A stretch of DNA of 64,000 nucleotides, taken from NCBI RefSeq assembly GCF_000701345.1, contig NZ_JNIJ01000011.1, positions 124,001 to 188,000 of the forward strand, read 5' to 3'. The DNA is from Bradyrhizobium sp. URHD0069 (GTDB taxonomy: Bacteria; Pseudomonadota; Alphaproteobacteria; Rhizobiales; Xanthobacteraceae). The first letter of the stretch is position 1. Every line of letters begins with the position of its first letter. Positions 7,010-15,913 of this stretch are shown in pieces. Both the position numbers and the translations under genes were made by a program. The notes beneath the pieces are model-generated. The model did no database searches and was not told where the DNA came from. It was given only the letters and a program-made list of their open reading frames with translations.

Positions 7010-8734
7010 GTGACAGACAGCGAGCGCGATGGCGCAGACACCCGTTATGAATGCGACGCGCTTGTGGTGGGCTCCGGCGCCGCCGGCATGTCCGCTGCGG
7101 TGACCGCAGCTCATCACGGCCTCAATGTTTTGATCGTCGAGAAGGAGCCGCTTTTCGGCGGCACCACCGCGCGCTCCGGCGGGTGGCTATGGATTCCCGG
7201 AACGTCGCTGGCGCGCGCATGGGGGATCGTCGAGAGCCCGGATGAAGCGCGAACCTATCTGCGGCACGAGGCGGGCAACAGCTTCGATGAGGCCCGGGTC
7301 AATGCCTTTCTACGTGCCGGGCCGGAAGCCGTCGACTTCTTCACCTCGCAAACATCGTTACGTTTCGACATGCCGTTGGTGTTTCCCGACTATCATGCGG
7401 AAGCGCCCGGCGGAACGCAGGGCGGCCGCTCGATGGTGACGCGGCCCTTCGATGGGCGCGAGCTCGGACCGCACATCAGTAATCTCGGCGCGCCGTTGCC
7501 GGAATTGATCGTGTTCGGCATGATGCTTGGGTCGGGCAAGGAGATCATCCACTTCATGCGCGCCTCCAAATCGCTGACCTCGGCGATCTATGTGGCAAAG
7601 CGGCTGTTCCGGCATTTCATGGATGTAATGCGCTACCGCCGCGGCATGACCCTCACGAACGGCAATGCACTTGCCGGACGCCTTGCGAAATCCGCATTCG
7701 ATCTCAAGATACCCTTGTGGCTGTCGTCCCCCGTCCGCGACCTGATCGTCGAGAAGGGCGCGGTGCGTGGCGCCATGGTCGAACGGGAGGGACGGCTCGT
7801 TCGTGTCGTTGCAAAGCGCGGCGTCGTCCTTGCCTGTGGCGGCTTCCCGCATGACACCGCACGGCGCAAGGCGATGTTTCCGCATGCGCCGACGGGAACG
7901 GAGCACTATTCGCCCGGCCCAACAGGTAACACCGGCGATGGTCTGCGCCTGGCCGAGGCGGTGGGCGGGTGTGTGGAAGACACGTTCCCGAACGCCGCAG
8001 CATGGGTTCCGGTATCTGTCACGAAGCGCAAAGATGGCACAAGCGGCGTCATGCCACATTTCATCGATCGTGCGAAACCCGGCGTGATCGCCGTAATGCG
8101 CGATGGCGCGCGCTTTGCCAACGAGGGCAACTCTTACCACGATTTCGTCCAGGAGATGATGAAGACCGCAAAGCCAGGCGAAGAGATCGCCGCCTTCCTC
8201 ATCTGCGATCATCGAACTCTGCGGAAATACGGCTTGGGATGTGTGCCGCCGTTCCCCATGCCGATCGGTCGCCACCTCAGCACCGGCTATCTGATGCGCG
8301 GCGATACGCTTGCGGCACTTGCTACCAAGGCCGGCATCGAAGCGAGAGCACTCGAGACCACGGTTACCCGGTTCAACTCATCGGCGGCGATCGGACAAGA
8401 TCCCGCTTTCGGCAAAGGATCGCGCGCGTACAACCGCTTTCAGGGCGATGCGCTGCATGGACCGAACCCCTGCATCGCTCCGATCGAGCACAGACCTTTC
8501 TACGCAATCAAAATGGTCATCGGCGATCTCGGCACCTATGCCGGCATCAGGACCGACGAGAACGCACGCGCCCTTGACGCCGATGGTCATGCGATCGAAG
8601 GGCTCTATGCCGCCGGTAACGATATGGCCAGCATCATGGGCGGCAACTATCCCGGCGCTGGCATCGCGCTCGGGCCCGCGCTCACCTTCGGCTATATCGC
8701 GGGCCGCCATATCGCGAGCGGCGATCCACATTAA
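7010..8734 (+). CDS. FAD-binding dehydrogenase (fumarate reductase/ketosteroid dehydrogenase type)
   Basis: A 574-residue flavoprotein with an N-terminal dinucleotide-binding motif (VVGSGAAGMSAAV), the ARSGGWLWIPG segment of the ketosteroid delta1-dehydrogenase/flavocytochrome-c FAD domain, and the C-terminal FAD-closing GLYAAGNDMASIMGGNYPG motif. These enzymes insert or remove C=C bonds using FAD. The substrate is not evident. I chose GTG at 7010 because GAGGAAA lies 6 nt upstream; an ATG at 6977 has no ribosome-binding site. It is divergent from the decayed CoA operon and convergent with the kinase gene. No signal peptide is visible. Confidence 0.8.
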   Translation: MTDSERDGADTRYECDALVVGSGAAGMSAAVTAAHHGLNVLIVEKEPLFGGTTARSGGWLWIPGTSLARAWGIVESPDEARTYLRHEAGNSFDEARVNAFLRAGPEAVDFFTSQTSLRFDMPLVFPDYHAEAPGGTQGGRSMVTRPFDGRELGPHISNLGAPLPELIVFGMMLGSGKEIIHFMRASKSLTSAIYVAKRLFRHFMDVMRYRRGMTLTNGNALAGRLAKSAFDLKIPLWLSSPVRDLIVEKGAVRGAMVEREGRLVRVVAKRGVVLACGGFPHDTARRKAMFPHAPTGTEHYSPGPTGNTGDGLRLAEAVGGCVEDTFPNAAAWVPVSVTKRKDGTSGVMPHFIDRAKPGVIAVMRDGARFANEGNSYHDFVQEMMKTAKPGEEIAAFLICDHRTLRKYGLGCVPPFPMPIGRHLSTGYLMRGDTLAALATKAGIEARALETTVTRFNSSAAIGQDPAFGKGSRAYNRFQGDALHGPNPCIAPIEHRPFYAIKMVIGDLGTYAGIRTDENARALDADGHAIEGLYAAGNDMASIMGGNYPGAGIALGPALTFGYIAGRHIASGDPH

Positions 8735-8755
8735 CTTCAGAAGGTGGCCTTGATA

Positions 8756-8800
8756 TCAGAACGTTGCCTTCAAGCCCGCGTAGAAGGCGCGCAGTTCACG
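8756..8800 (-). pseudogene. Possible TonB-dependent receptor C-terminal scrap
   Basis: Immediately after the kinase gene, a minus-strand frame reads RELRAFYAGLKATF-stop. This is typical of the last beta-strand of TonB-dependent receptors, which end in an aromatic residue. Only about 14 codons remain, so chance is possible. A receptor here would fit a lanthanide-uptake cluster. Confidence 0.25.
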
Positions 8801-10199
8801 CCAGCAGCTTCCCCTCTTCTCTTTGTTCCGCTGCGTCCCTCGGAACGAGAGCCTCAACAGTTACACCCTCCTCGCTCGAGGCGACGGTAAGGGTGCCGCC
8901 CAATGCCAATACCCGCTCGCGCATTCCTATCAAGCCCAGGCCCAATTTGTGATCCGGCCTCAACCCGCTGCCATTGTCGCGCACGCGCACCAGGGTGCAT
9001 CCGCGGCTGCTGCGTTTTGCGCCCGAGGGCTGCTCCGCAGGTTCAATGATTACGTTGACAGACGTCGCGCTTGCGTGACGGAAGACATTTGTCAGAGCCT
9101 CCTGAACGATGCGGTAGATCGTCAAATCGGCCGTCTCTCCGGTCTCGCCGAGCGACGGCGAGATTGCCGTCTCGATGACTACACCGGGATGAGACTCGCC
9201 CCACAGGCGCAAGAGCGCGCCGAGCGCTTCGCGCAGGCCAAGCTCCGTCAGTCCAACGGGGCGCAATTTTTCAAGTACCCGCCGATTGAATTGCTGCAAG
9301 GCATTTACTTGTTCCAGTACGGCGCCCCCATGCTTTCGCAAGGCATCCGTATCCGGCTCGCGATCGTCTGCGATCCGCACGAGCGAGCTCGCATGCACTC
9401 GCAACGCAAAAAGATAGGGCCCGAACTCGTCATGCAGCTCCCGTGCGATTTCCTTGCGCTCCACGTCCTGTAGTGAGACGGCGCGTTCGGCCAGGCGTCT
9501 CTTGTCTTCGACGGCATCTCCCAAAGCTGCGGCAAGATGGTTCAGCTTGCTGCAGATCGCGGCCAGCTCGGGCGAGCCTCCCGGCTTCACGCGCGTGTCA
9601 TAGCCACCGGCTTCAATATTCGTCATCGCCTCCGACAGCGCCTGAATCGGCGCGAGCGCCCGGTTGACTACCATCATCGTAATCAGAAAAAGCGCGACGG
9701 CGATCGCCGATCCGACCTGGAGTTGGGTAACGATTCCGTCCCAAATCTCGGTCATCTCGTCGTTCGGATGCGAGGTGATCACGAGCGATCCTGGTTTTCC
9801 ATGGATGGAGATCGGGACGCTCACCGAAGTCTTTTCCGGGTGAACGAGCGCAACGAACCACGCAGGCACCGAGTGCGACTCACTATCATCGTTGGCGTTG
9901 TTGGTCGTAACAGGTCCGGTCTCGGTCGCATCATTCTGCCGGGTAATGCTGACGTGGCGCAGCCGGTTGAGGTCTCGAACGATCTGACTTAGCCTTACAT
10001 CGGGGTCTGATGTTTCATTCAGGCCGACGACCAGCGTTTCGATGAATTCGCGCGCCAGCCGTATGACGCTTTGGTCTTCCGCCCGAACACGAGGCGCTGC
10101 CTCCAGCACAAGCCGCGCGATATTGATGGCCAAACCGAGCGTGAGAACGATCGCCAGAAGCATGTTGAGCCGGGCGCGCAAAGATAGTTTTTGCCACAT
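8796..10199 (-). CDS. NarX/NarL-type sensor histidine kinase (FlhS-like candidate)
   Basis: The 467-residue kinase has two membrane helices (about residues 12-33 and 160-179) flanking a roughly 125-residue periplasmic sensor domain, then HAMP (about 180-232), a HisKA_3 dimerisation domain with ERKEIARELHDEFG (phospho-acceptor His at about 256) and an HATPase domain (RVRDNGSGLRPD, GLGLIGMRERV). ATG at 10199 was chosen over GTG at 10202. It is divergent from the NarL-type regulator at 10410 and near frmA. In Paracoccus the FlhSR pair controls the glutathione-dependent formaldehyde genes, so a similar role is likely here but is inference. Confidence 0.85.
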   Translation of the reverse strand: MWQKLSLRARLNMLLAIVLTLGLAINIARLVLEAAPRVRAEDQSVIRLAREFIETLVVGLNETSDPDVRLSQIVRDLNRLRHVSITRQNDATETGPVTTNNANDDSESHSVPAWFVALVHPEKTSVSVPISIHGKPGSLVITSHPNDEMTEIWDGIVTQLQVGSAIAVALFLITMMVVNRALAPIQALSEAMTNIEAGGYDTRVKPGGSPELAAICSKLNHLAAALGDAVEDKRRLAERAVSLQDVERKEIARELHDEFGPYLFALRVHASSLVRIADDREPDTDALRKHGGAVLEQVNALQQFNRRVLEKLRPVGLTELGLREALGALLRLWGESHPGVVIETAISPSLGETGETADLTIYRIVQEALTNVFRHASATSVNVIIEPAEQPSGAKRSSRGCTLVRVRDNGSGLRPDHKLGLGLIGMRERVLALGGTLTVASSEEGVTVEALVPRDAAEQREEGKLLA

Positions 10200-10251
10200 C
10201 ACATTCGTCCAATATCGCGCCCTGCCGTCGGATCCCCTACCAAGAGGAGCG

Positions 10252-10280
10252 TTGACAGAAAAAACCGGCGGCTATCTAAT
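10252..10280 (+). promoter_or_regulatory. Sigma-70-type promoter for the response regulator
   Basis: TTGACA (10252-10257), a 17-nt spacer, TCTAAT (10275-10280). This near-consensus housekeeping promoter reads toward the regulator at 10410 and leaves a leader of about 120 nt. Confidence 0.6.
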
Positions 10281-10409
10281 TGAACCGTACAGCAATTGCG
10301 CTTGAGTTGCATAACCGGAAGACGAAAGCGTCTCGATGGCGGATGTTTCTGTAGCTTGATCTAATGCGATGCAACAACAGTGCTGACGCGGTAGTTGGGA
10401 CCAACGCCA

Positions 10410-11030
10410 ATGCGTGTTCTGATTGTTGACGATCATCCCATCGTAGCTTCGGGTTGCCGTGCATTGCTCGCAGGAGACCCTGAGATCGCCATACTGGAAG
10501 CATCCGACGCGGAGAGCGGCGAGCAGGCGTTTGTCGCCGAACATCCTGATATCTGCGTTCTCGATATCAACTTGCCGACAGTGTCTGGATTTGAATTGGC
10601 GCGGCGCATTCTTGCGCATGCCGCGACCGCACGCATCATCATGTTCAGCATGAACGACGATCCGATATTCGCCACGCGCGCGATCGAAATCGGCGCCAAG
10701 GGCTATGTCTCAAAGTCCGGAGATCCATGCGACCTCGTTGAGGCCATACGTGAAGTGGGAAAGGGTGGGGTTTACCTGCCCCCGGGAATTGCGCAAAAGA
10801 TTGCGTTCGCAGGACCTGCGCTCGCGCAGAGCCCGCTCTCGAAACTGACATCGCGCGAGCTCGAAATTTTGCGCTTGCTCAGCGCAGGCAAGAGTCTTTC
10901 CGAGATCGCGTGGCTTGTTCATTCATCATACAAGACGGTTGCCAATACGTCTTCGATTATGCGCCAGAAGCTTGGTGTGCGCACATCCGCCGAGCTGGTG
11001 CGGCTGGCGATCGAGAACAGCTTGGCCTGA
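10410..11030 (+). CDS. NarL/LuxR-family response regulator (FlhR-like candidate)
   Basis: A 206-residue regulator. The receiver domain begins MRVLIVDDHPIVASG with acidic pocket D7/D8, phospho-acceptor D52 (VLDINLP) and a conserved Lys in GYVSKSGDP. A C-terminal GerE helix-turn-helix follows (LTSRELEILRLLSAGKSLSEI, about 147-167). The ATG at 10410 gives the canonical receiver start; a TTG at 10395 is in frame upstream. It is the partner of the divergent kinase. The tandem palindromes at 11425-11471, upstream of frmA, are a natural candidate binding site. Confidence 0.85.
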   Translation: MRVLIVDDHPIVASGCRALLAGDPEIAILEASDAESGEQAFVAEHPDICVLDINLPTVSGFELARRILAHAATARIIMFSMNDDPIFATRAIEIGAKGYVSKSGDPCDLVEAIREVGKGGVYLPPGIAQKIAFAGPALAQSPLSKLTSRELEILRLLSAGKSLSEIAWLVHSSYKTVANTSSIMRQKLGVRTSAELVRLAIENSLA

Positions 11031-11424
11031 TCCCGCGGTTAGGTTCGTCCTTCAATTCGGACGTATGCCATCGTCGCGCCCGGGTGGGCTTCGTTGACCG
11101 GATAGATACCGGGGCCGGCTAAAACGCGCCGCATCAGCCTCATTCCATTAGCCGGTTGTTTGGCCGGGCGCCGGTTAGGCGTGGATGTTATAACGTAACG
11201 TCGGCGGTTGTCTCGATTTGTCACGCGACGTGACGTCTCGCTCGACATCTCTGCGCAAAGGTGCGCGATCAGGCCGCGGCGGTGCCGGATGCTCGCAATA
11301 TCGAGAAAATTCGATCTTTGCACCGCGATGCAGCACATTTTGTTCGCCACAGCGTTGAAAATTCAGGCCTGCCAGGCGGCCCTGGCTTTTCCAGCCAGCA
11401 CGGCGGCCGATAGAAAAATCGACA

Positions 11425-11471
11425 CGATTGAATCGCAAGCCTTATGAATCATAAGCCTTGTGAATCACAAG
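11425..11471. promoter_or_regulatory. Triple 16-bp-spaced operator array upstream of frmA
   Basis: Two perfect 15-bp palindromes, CTTATGAATCATAAG (11441-11455) and CTTGTGAATCACAAG (11457-11471), are centred 16 bp apart. A third degenerate copy, CGATTGAATCGCAAG (11425-11439), is centred another 16 bp upstream. All share TGAATC-NN-AAG. A TTGACG (11474-11479) starts 3 nt downstream, with a weak -10 near 11497-11502. The layout suits an activator bound just upstream of the -35. The rest of 11031-11654 holds no supported gene. Confidence 0.6.
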
Positions 11472-11654
11472 TCTTGACGTGCCGCGCGAGCGTGCAATGC
11501 TCTGCCGGCAAAGACGGATGCTCATTCGCGTTCTTGCAAACCCCGTTGTGGCGCGCCCCGAATAAAGCAACTCGCGGGGAAAGCTCTTATGGAACGAAGG
11601 AACTCGAAAAATAGAATAGCGCCCAAGCAAAGATCTTAGGGGGAGATGTGACAG

Positions 11655-12764
11655 ATGAAGACTCGTGCCGCTGTCGCGTTCGAAGCAAAGAAGCCGCTTG
11701 AGATCATCGAGCTTGACTTGGAGGGCCCGAAGGCCGGTGAGGTCCTGGTCGAGATAAAGGCGACCGGCATCTGTCACACCGACGCCTACACGCTGGACGG
11801 CTTCGACAGCGAGGGAATCTTTCCTTCGATCCTCGGCCATGAGGGGGCCGGGATTGTTCGCGAGGTCGGAGCAGGCGTCACTTCGGTGAAACCAGGCGAT
11901 CATGTGATCCCGCTGTACACGCCAGAATGCCGCCAGTGCAAAAGTTGCCTGAGCCGCAAGACCAATCTTTGCACCGCCATCCGCGCGACGCAGGGCAAGG
12001 GCGTGATGCCCGATGGCACAAGCCGCTTCAGCTACCAGGGCAAACCCATTTTCCACTATATGGGCTGCTCTACTTTCTCGAACTTCACCGTGCTGCCGGA
12101 GATCGCCGTCGCCAAGATCCGCGAAGACGCGCCGTTCGACAAAAGCTGCTACATCGGCTGCGGCGTCACCACGGGCGTCGGCGCGGTGGTGAATACCGCC
12201 CAGGTCACGCCGGGCGCCAACGTGGTCGTGTTCGGCCTCGGCGGCATCGGGCTCAATGTCATTCAGGGCGCGAAGATGGTGGGCGCCGATAAAATCATTG
12301 GCGTTGATATCAACGACAGCAAGGAAGAATGGGGTCGCCGCTTTGGCATGACCCATTTCGTCAACCCGTCCAAGATCGGTGGCGATATCGTCCAGCATCT
12401 GGTCACGCTCACCGACGGCGGTGCCGACTACACCTTCGACTGCACCGGCAATACCACCGTGATGCGCCAGGCGCTGGAGGCGTGCCACCGCGGCTGGGGC
12501 GTGTCGGTCATCATCGGCGTGGCGGAAGCCGGCAAGGAGATTTCAACTCGGCCGTTCCAGCTGGTTACCGGCCGCGTGTGGAAGGGCACGGCGTTCGGCG
12601 GCGCGCGCGGCCGTACCGACGTGCCGAAGATCGTCGACTGGTACATGAACGGCAAGATACAGATCGATCCGATGATCACCCATCTGCTGAAGTTGGAGGA
12701 GATCAACAAGGGATTCGATCTGATGCACCAAGGCAAATCGATCCGTTCGGTCGTCGTGTTCTAA
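11655..12764 (+). CDS. frmA: S-(hydroxymethyl)glutathione dehydrogenase (class III alcohol dehydrogenase)
   Basis: The 369-residue zinc enzyme oxidises S-hydroxymethylglutathione to S-formylglutathione with NAD+. Catalytic zinc ligands are visible at C40, H62 and C169. Structural zinc cysteines are at 92, 95, 98 and 106, and the NAD motif GLGGIG at 194-199. Length and colinearity are full for class III ADH. GGGGGAGATG precedes the ATG. It is the first gene of frmA-gfa-fghA, the cytoplasmic route that detoxifies the formaldehyde produced by XoxF. The long leader and triple operator suggest tight control. Confidence 0.97.
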   Translation: MKTRAAVAFEAKKPLEIIELDLEGPKAGEVLVEIKATGICHTDAYTLDGFDSEGIFPSILGHEGAGIVREVGAGVTSVKPGDHVIPLYTPECRQCKSCLSRKTNLCTAIRATQGKGVMPDGTSRFSYQGKPIFHYMGCSTFSNFTVLPEIAVAKIREDAPFDKSCYIGCGVTTGVGAVVNTAQVTPGANVVVFGLGGIGLNVIQGAKMVGADKIIGVDINDSKEEWGRRFGMTHFVNPSKIGGDIVQHLVTLTDGGADYTFDCTGNTTVMRQALEACHRGWGVSVIIGVAEAGKEISTRPFQLVTGRVWKGTAFGGARGRTDVPKIVDWYMNGKIQIDPMITHLLKLEEINKGFDLMHQGKSIRSVVVF

Positions 12765-12797
12765 AATCAAAAACGTCAAACAAAGGAGGATAGGCCC

Positions 12798-13367
12798 ATG
12801 ACTGTTCATATCCACCCATCGGTTGACAACGGCGTACAACAGGGCTCGGGCAGCTTCGCCGGCGGGACCTTGGTCTGCGAATGCGAGGACAATCCGGTCA
12901 AGGTAGGCGTCAAGGGAGACGTCGCCCACAACCACGCCTGTGGTTGCACCAAATGCTGGAAGCCGGAGGGAGCAACCTTTTCAGTAGTCGCCGTGGTACC
13001 ACGCGACAACGTGACTGTTATGGAGAACGGCGACAAGCTTCGCGTGGTCGACCCGTCCGCGACGATCCAGCGGCATGCTTGCCGCGCTTGCGGCACGCAT
13101 ATGTACGGACGCATCGAGAATAGCGCGCACCCGTTCTACGGACTGGACTTCATCCATCCGGAACTCTTCACAGAGGGTGGATCGGCCGCTCCGCAATTTG
13201 CGGCGTTCGTCTCCTCGGTGATCGAGTCCGGCGTCGATCCCTCGGAGATGCCGGCGATCAGATCGCGTCTCAAGGAACTCGGGCTTGAGCCCTATGACTG
13301 TCTGTCGCCGGCGCTGATGGATGCGATCGCCACCCATGTAGCGAAATCGACAGCCAAAGCGGCCTGA
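12798..13367 (+). CDS. gfa: Glutathione-dependent formaldehyde-activating enzyme
   Basis: A 189-residue protein with the Gfa zinc-site cysteines: C27 and C29 (VCEC), C48, C50 and C53 (ACGCTKC), and C95 and C98 (ACRACG). Gfa was described in Paracoccus as accelerating condensation of formaldehyde with glutathione to S-hydroxymethylglutathione, the substrate of FrmA; some later work sees it rather as a glutathione carrier. AAAGGAGG lies 8 nt before the ATG. It is 33 nt downstream of frmA, in the same operon. Confidence 0.95.
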   Translation: MTVHIHPSVDNGVQQGSGSFAGGTLVCECEDNPVKVGVKGDVAHNHACGCTKCWKPEGATFSVVAVVPRDNVTVMENGDKLRVVDPSATIQRHACRACGTHMYGRIENSAHPFYGLDFIHPELFTEGGSAAPQFAAFVSSVIESGVDPSEMPAIRSRLKELGLEPYDCLSPALMDAIATHVAKSTAKAA

Positions 13368-13461
13368 CCCCGCCAGCCCGGCTCGGTGGTGAAGAGCATC
13401 TACCGAGCTGAGGCCGATCGCCCTACAATCCCGTCGCCCTGCGGCGCTGGAGCCGTAAATC

Positions 13462-14304
13462 ATGACGGTCGAAACCGTTTCCCTAAATAAATCGCACGGC
13501 GGCATGCAGGGTGTTTACAAGCACGCCAGCCGCGAGACCGGAACGAGCATGACCTTTTCGGTCTATGTTCCTCCGCATGAAGGCGACGGGAAGCTACCGG
13601 TGGTCTGGTATCTGTCCGGCCTGACCTGCACCCACGCCAACGTCACGGAAAAGGGCGAATTTCGCAAGACATGCGCCGAGTTGGGCCTGATTTTTGTCGC
13701 GCCAGACACCAGCCCGCGCGGTGAAGGCGTGCCCGGTGATCCCGCCGGCGCCTACGATTTCGGGCTCGGTGCCGGCTTTTATGTCGACGCGACGCAACCG
13801 CCGTTCTCGCGGAACTACCGCATGTGGAGCTACGTGACCAAAGAACTTCCCGAATTGATCACCGCACAATTTCCTGCAGATCTAAAACGGCAGTCCATCC
13901 TCGGACACTCGATGGGCGGCCATGGCGCGCTAACGATCGCATTGTCCCATCCCGATCGCTACCGCGCCGCCACCGCCTTTTCACCGATCGTCGCACCCTC
14001 GCAAGTCCCCTGGGGTATCAAGGCGCTGACAGGCTATCTCGGCGACAATGAGGCATGGCGCAAGCATGACACGGTTTCTCTGATCGAGGACGGCGCCAGA
14101 TTTCCCGATTTTCTGGTCGATGTCGGCGATGCCGATCCGTTCCTGGAGGAACAGCTTCGTCCGGAATTGCTAGAGCAGGCATGTTCGAAAGCAGGCATCC
14201 CTCTCAATCTCCGTCGCCAGGAAGGTTATGACCACAGCTACTACTTCGTTTCCACCTTCATGGCCGATCACCTGCGTTGGCATACCGCCCGGCTCAAAGC
14301 ATAG
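13462..14304 (+). CDS. fghA: S-formylglutathione hydrolase
   Basis: This 280-residue alpha/beta-hydrolase of the esterase D family hydrolyses S-formylglutathione to formate and glutathione, the third step after FrmA and Gfa. The nucleophile elbow GHSMGG places Ser at 150. The catalytic His lies in the C-terminal YDHSYYF, and an Asp in VGDADPF. The LSGLTCTHAN segment (about 51-60) is typical of the family. Start ATG at 13462. It is 94 nt downstream of gfa and probably co-transcribed. Confidence 0.95.
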   Translation: MTVETVSLNKSHGGMQGVYKHASRETGTSMTFSVYVPPHEGDGKLPVVWYLSGLTCTHANVTEKGEFRKTCAELGLIFVAPDTSPRGEGVPGDPAGAYDFGLGAGFYVDATQPPFSRNYRMWSYVTKELPELITAQFPADLKRQSILGHSMGGHGALTIALSHPDRYRAATAFSPIVAPSQVPWGIKALTGYLGDNEAWRKHDTVSLIEDGARFPDFLVDVGDADPFLEEQLRPELLEQACSKAGIPLNLRRQEGYDHSYYFVSTFMADHLRWHTARLKA

Positions 14305-14310
14305 GCTCGA

Positions 14311-14660
14311 TCACCCGCTCACTGCGGTGCACGTAGTTGGGCACGAGTTATTAGCGTGCGCTGCAGCATTGACCGCCGCGACATCGAAGACGACAAACTT
14401 TCCGGCTTCGCCAAGCCTTTGCACAGGCGTTCGGTGACATCCCTCAGCCGCCGCTGTTAGTCCGCCTGTGGTCCATTCACTTCGTCCTGCAGGCTGGTAT
14501 CGAGCAGTTCGAAGTCGAACACAGCGACTTTGAGCGGGTGGGCATATGCCGGCGATAGGACCAACAGCATCAGCGCAATGACAAAGCCAGCAATTCGGAT
14601 GTTCCTGGTCCGTGAATTCACGGCGGCGCAAGTATAGACAGCATAAAACGGTTCGGCCAT
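14311..14660 (-). pseudogene. DUF3280-family protein remnant
   Basis: The N-terminus is intact: a signal peptide, then HPLKVAVFDFELLDTSLQ, the opening of DUF3280 exported proteins. It then hits a stop at 14457. Past it, RLRDVTERLCKGL and, after another frame change, EAGKFVVFDVAAVNAAAHANN continue the family pattern, and the C-terminal third is missing. The gene is thus broken by at least two frame disruptions and truncated next to fghA. In relatives such proteins occur near PQQ alcohol dehydrogenase genes, to my recollection. It is divergent from the lut-type operon. Confidence 0.6.
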
Positions 14661-14719
14661 GTTTCAAACCGGAACTACTTCTATCGTCCGTCAGTCGAAG
14701 GAAGCCCCAAGGAGAAGAC

Positions 14720-15907
14720 ATGACCCGACTGCTTGTCGGCGTGACGGTGTGCCTGAGCGTGTTGGTCACAGGCGCGCTCGCGGCCGGTCCTCTCGAGATC
14801 GGCATCGGCTATCTTCGTCGCGCCGACATCAAGCCGACACTGTCGATCGTCGAGCAGCCTGCCGACAACGACGGCGTGGCTGGCGCCCGGCTAGCGATCG
14901 AGGATAACAACACCACCGGCAAGTTCCTGAATCAACATTTTACCCTGGAGGAATTTCGGCTCAAAGATGGTGATGACGTGACCAAGGCTGCTACCGCGCT
15001 CGCCGATCGGAACATCGCCTTCATCATTGCCGATCTTCCCGCGGACTCGCTGCTGAAGGCCGCCGATGCAATCCGCGATCGTGGAACCGTATTGTTCAAT
15101 GCCGGCGCGATCGATGATCGCTTGCGCGAGGAAGATTGCCGGACCAACCTGATCCACGTCGCACCGACACGTTCGATGCTGGCGGACGCTCTCGCCCAGT
15201 ATCTCGTTTGGAAGCAGTGGAAGCGCTGGATGATGGTGGTTGGCTCGCATGACGAAGACCGGCTTTTCGCCGCGACGTTACGACGTGCCGCAACCCGCTT
15301 CGGTGCGAAAATCGTTCAGGAAAGGGTGTTCGAGGACACTGGCGGCGCACGACGCACCGATAGCGGCGTTACCCTGATTCAGCGTCAGATTCCGGTATTC
15401 ACTCAGCAGGCTCCTGCCTATGATATCCTCGTCGCAGCAGACGAGAGCGAGGTATTTGCGCCGTACCTGCCCTACCGAACCTGGGACCCGCGGCCGGTCG
15501 CCGGGTCCGCTGGCCTTGTGCCGAAAAGCTGGGACGCCGCTCAGGACCAGTGGGGCGCAGTCCAGCTGCAAAACCGGTTTCTCAAGCTCAATTCGCGGCG
15601 GATGACGGCGCTCGATATGCAGGCATGGATTGCGGTTCGCATGATTGGCGAGGCGGTGTCGCGCGTGAATTCAAGCGACCGCAAAACGGTGCTCGACTTC
15701 CTCAAGGGGCCGGATTTTTCCATCGCGGCATTCAAGGGCCAGCGACTTACGCTTCGAGCCTGGAATCTGCAGCTTCGTCAGCCGATCTTGCTCGTGGATG
15801 GCCGCATGGTGGTTTCGGTCTCGCCGCAAGAAGGATTCCTGCATCAGGTCTCGGAGCTTGATACGCTTGGCGTGGACCAACCCGAAACCAGGTGCAGGCT
15901 GCACTGA
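14720..15907 (+). CDS. lutA: PQQ-dehydrogenase-associated ABC substrate-binding protein (LutA-like)
   Basis: The 395-residue periplasmic protein has a signal peptide (MTRLLVGVTVCLSVLVTGALA) and a type-I binding fold of the branched-chain-amino-acid-receptor sort. It matches the group annotated as ABC substrate-binding protein, PQQ-dependent alcohol dehydrogenase system. In Methylorubrum extorquens the equivalent lut cluster is needed for lanthanide uptake. AAGGAGA lies 6 nt before the ATG at 14720; the longer frame to 14612 has no coding character. It is the first of five closely spaced or overlapping genes. Confidence 0.85.
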   Translation: MTRLLVGVTVCLSVLVTGALAAGPLEIGIGYLRRADIKPTLSIVEQPADNDGVAGARLAIEDNNTTGKFLNQHFTLEEFRLKDGDDVTKAATALADRNIAFIIADLPADSLLKAADAIRDRGTVLFNAGAIDDRLREEDCRTNLIHVAPTRSMLADALAQYLVWKQWKRWMMVVGSHDEDRLFAATLRRAATRFGAKIVQERVFEDTGGARRTDSGVTLIQRQIPVFTQQAPAYDILVAADESEVFAPYLPYRTWDPRPVAGSAGLVPKSWDAAQDQWGAVQLQNRFLKLNSRRMTALDMQAWIAVRMIGEAVSRVNSSDRKTVLDFLKGPDFSIAAFKGQRLTLRAWNLQLRQPILLVDGRMVVSVSPQEGFLHQVSELDTLGVDQPETRCRLH

Positions 15908-15913
15908 AAGGCG

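Noticed and set aside
11441..11471. CRP/FNR-type sites in the palindromes upstream of frmA.
   Set aside because: CRP needs TGTGA-N6-TCACA and FNR TTGAT-N4-ATCAA; here the arms are separated by a single base.
11442..12488. Long minus-strand open frame antisense to frmA (about 348 codons).
   Set aside because: It mirrors the strong plus-strand coding of FrmA with its zinc and NAD motifs; the antisense translation is low-complexity and matches no family.
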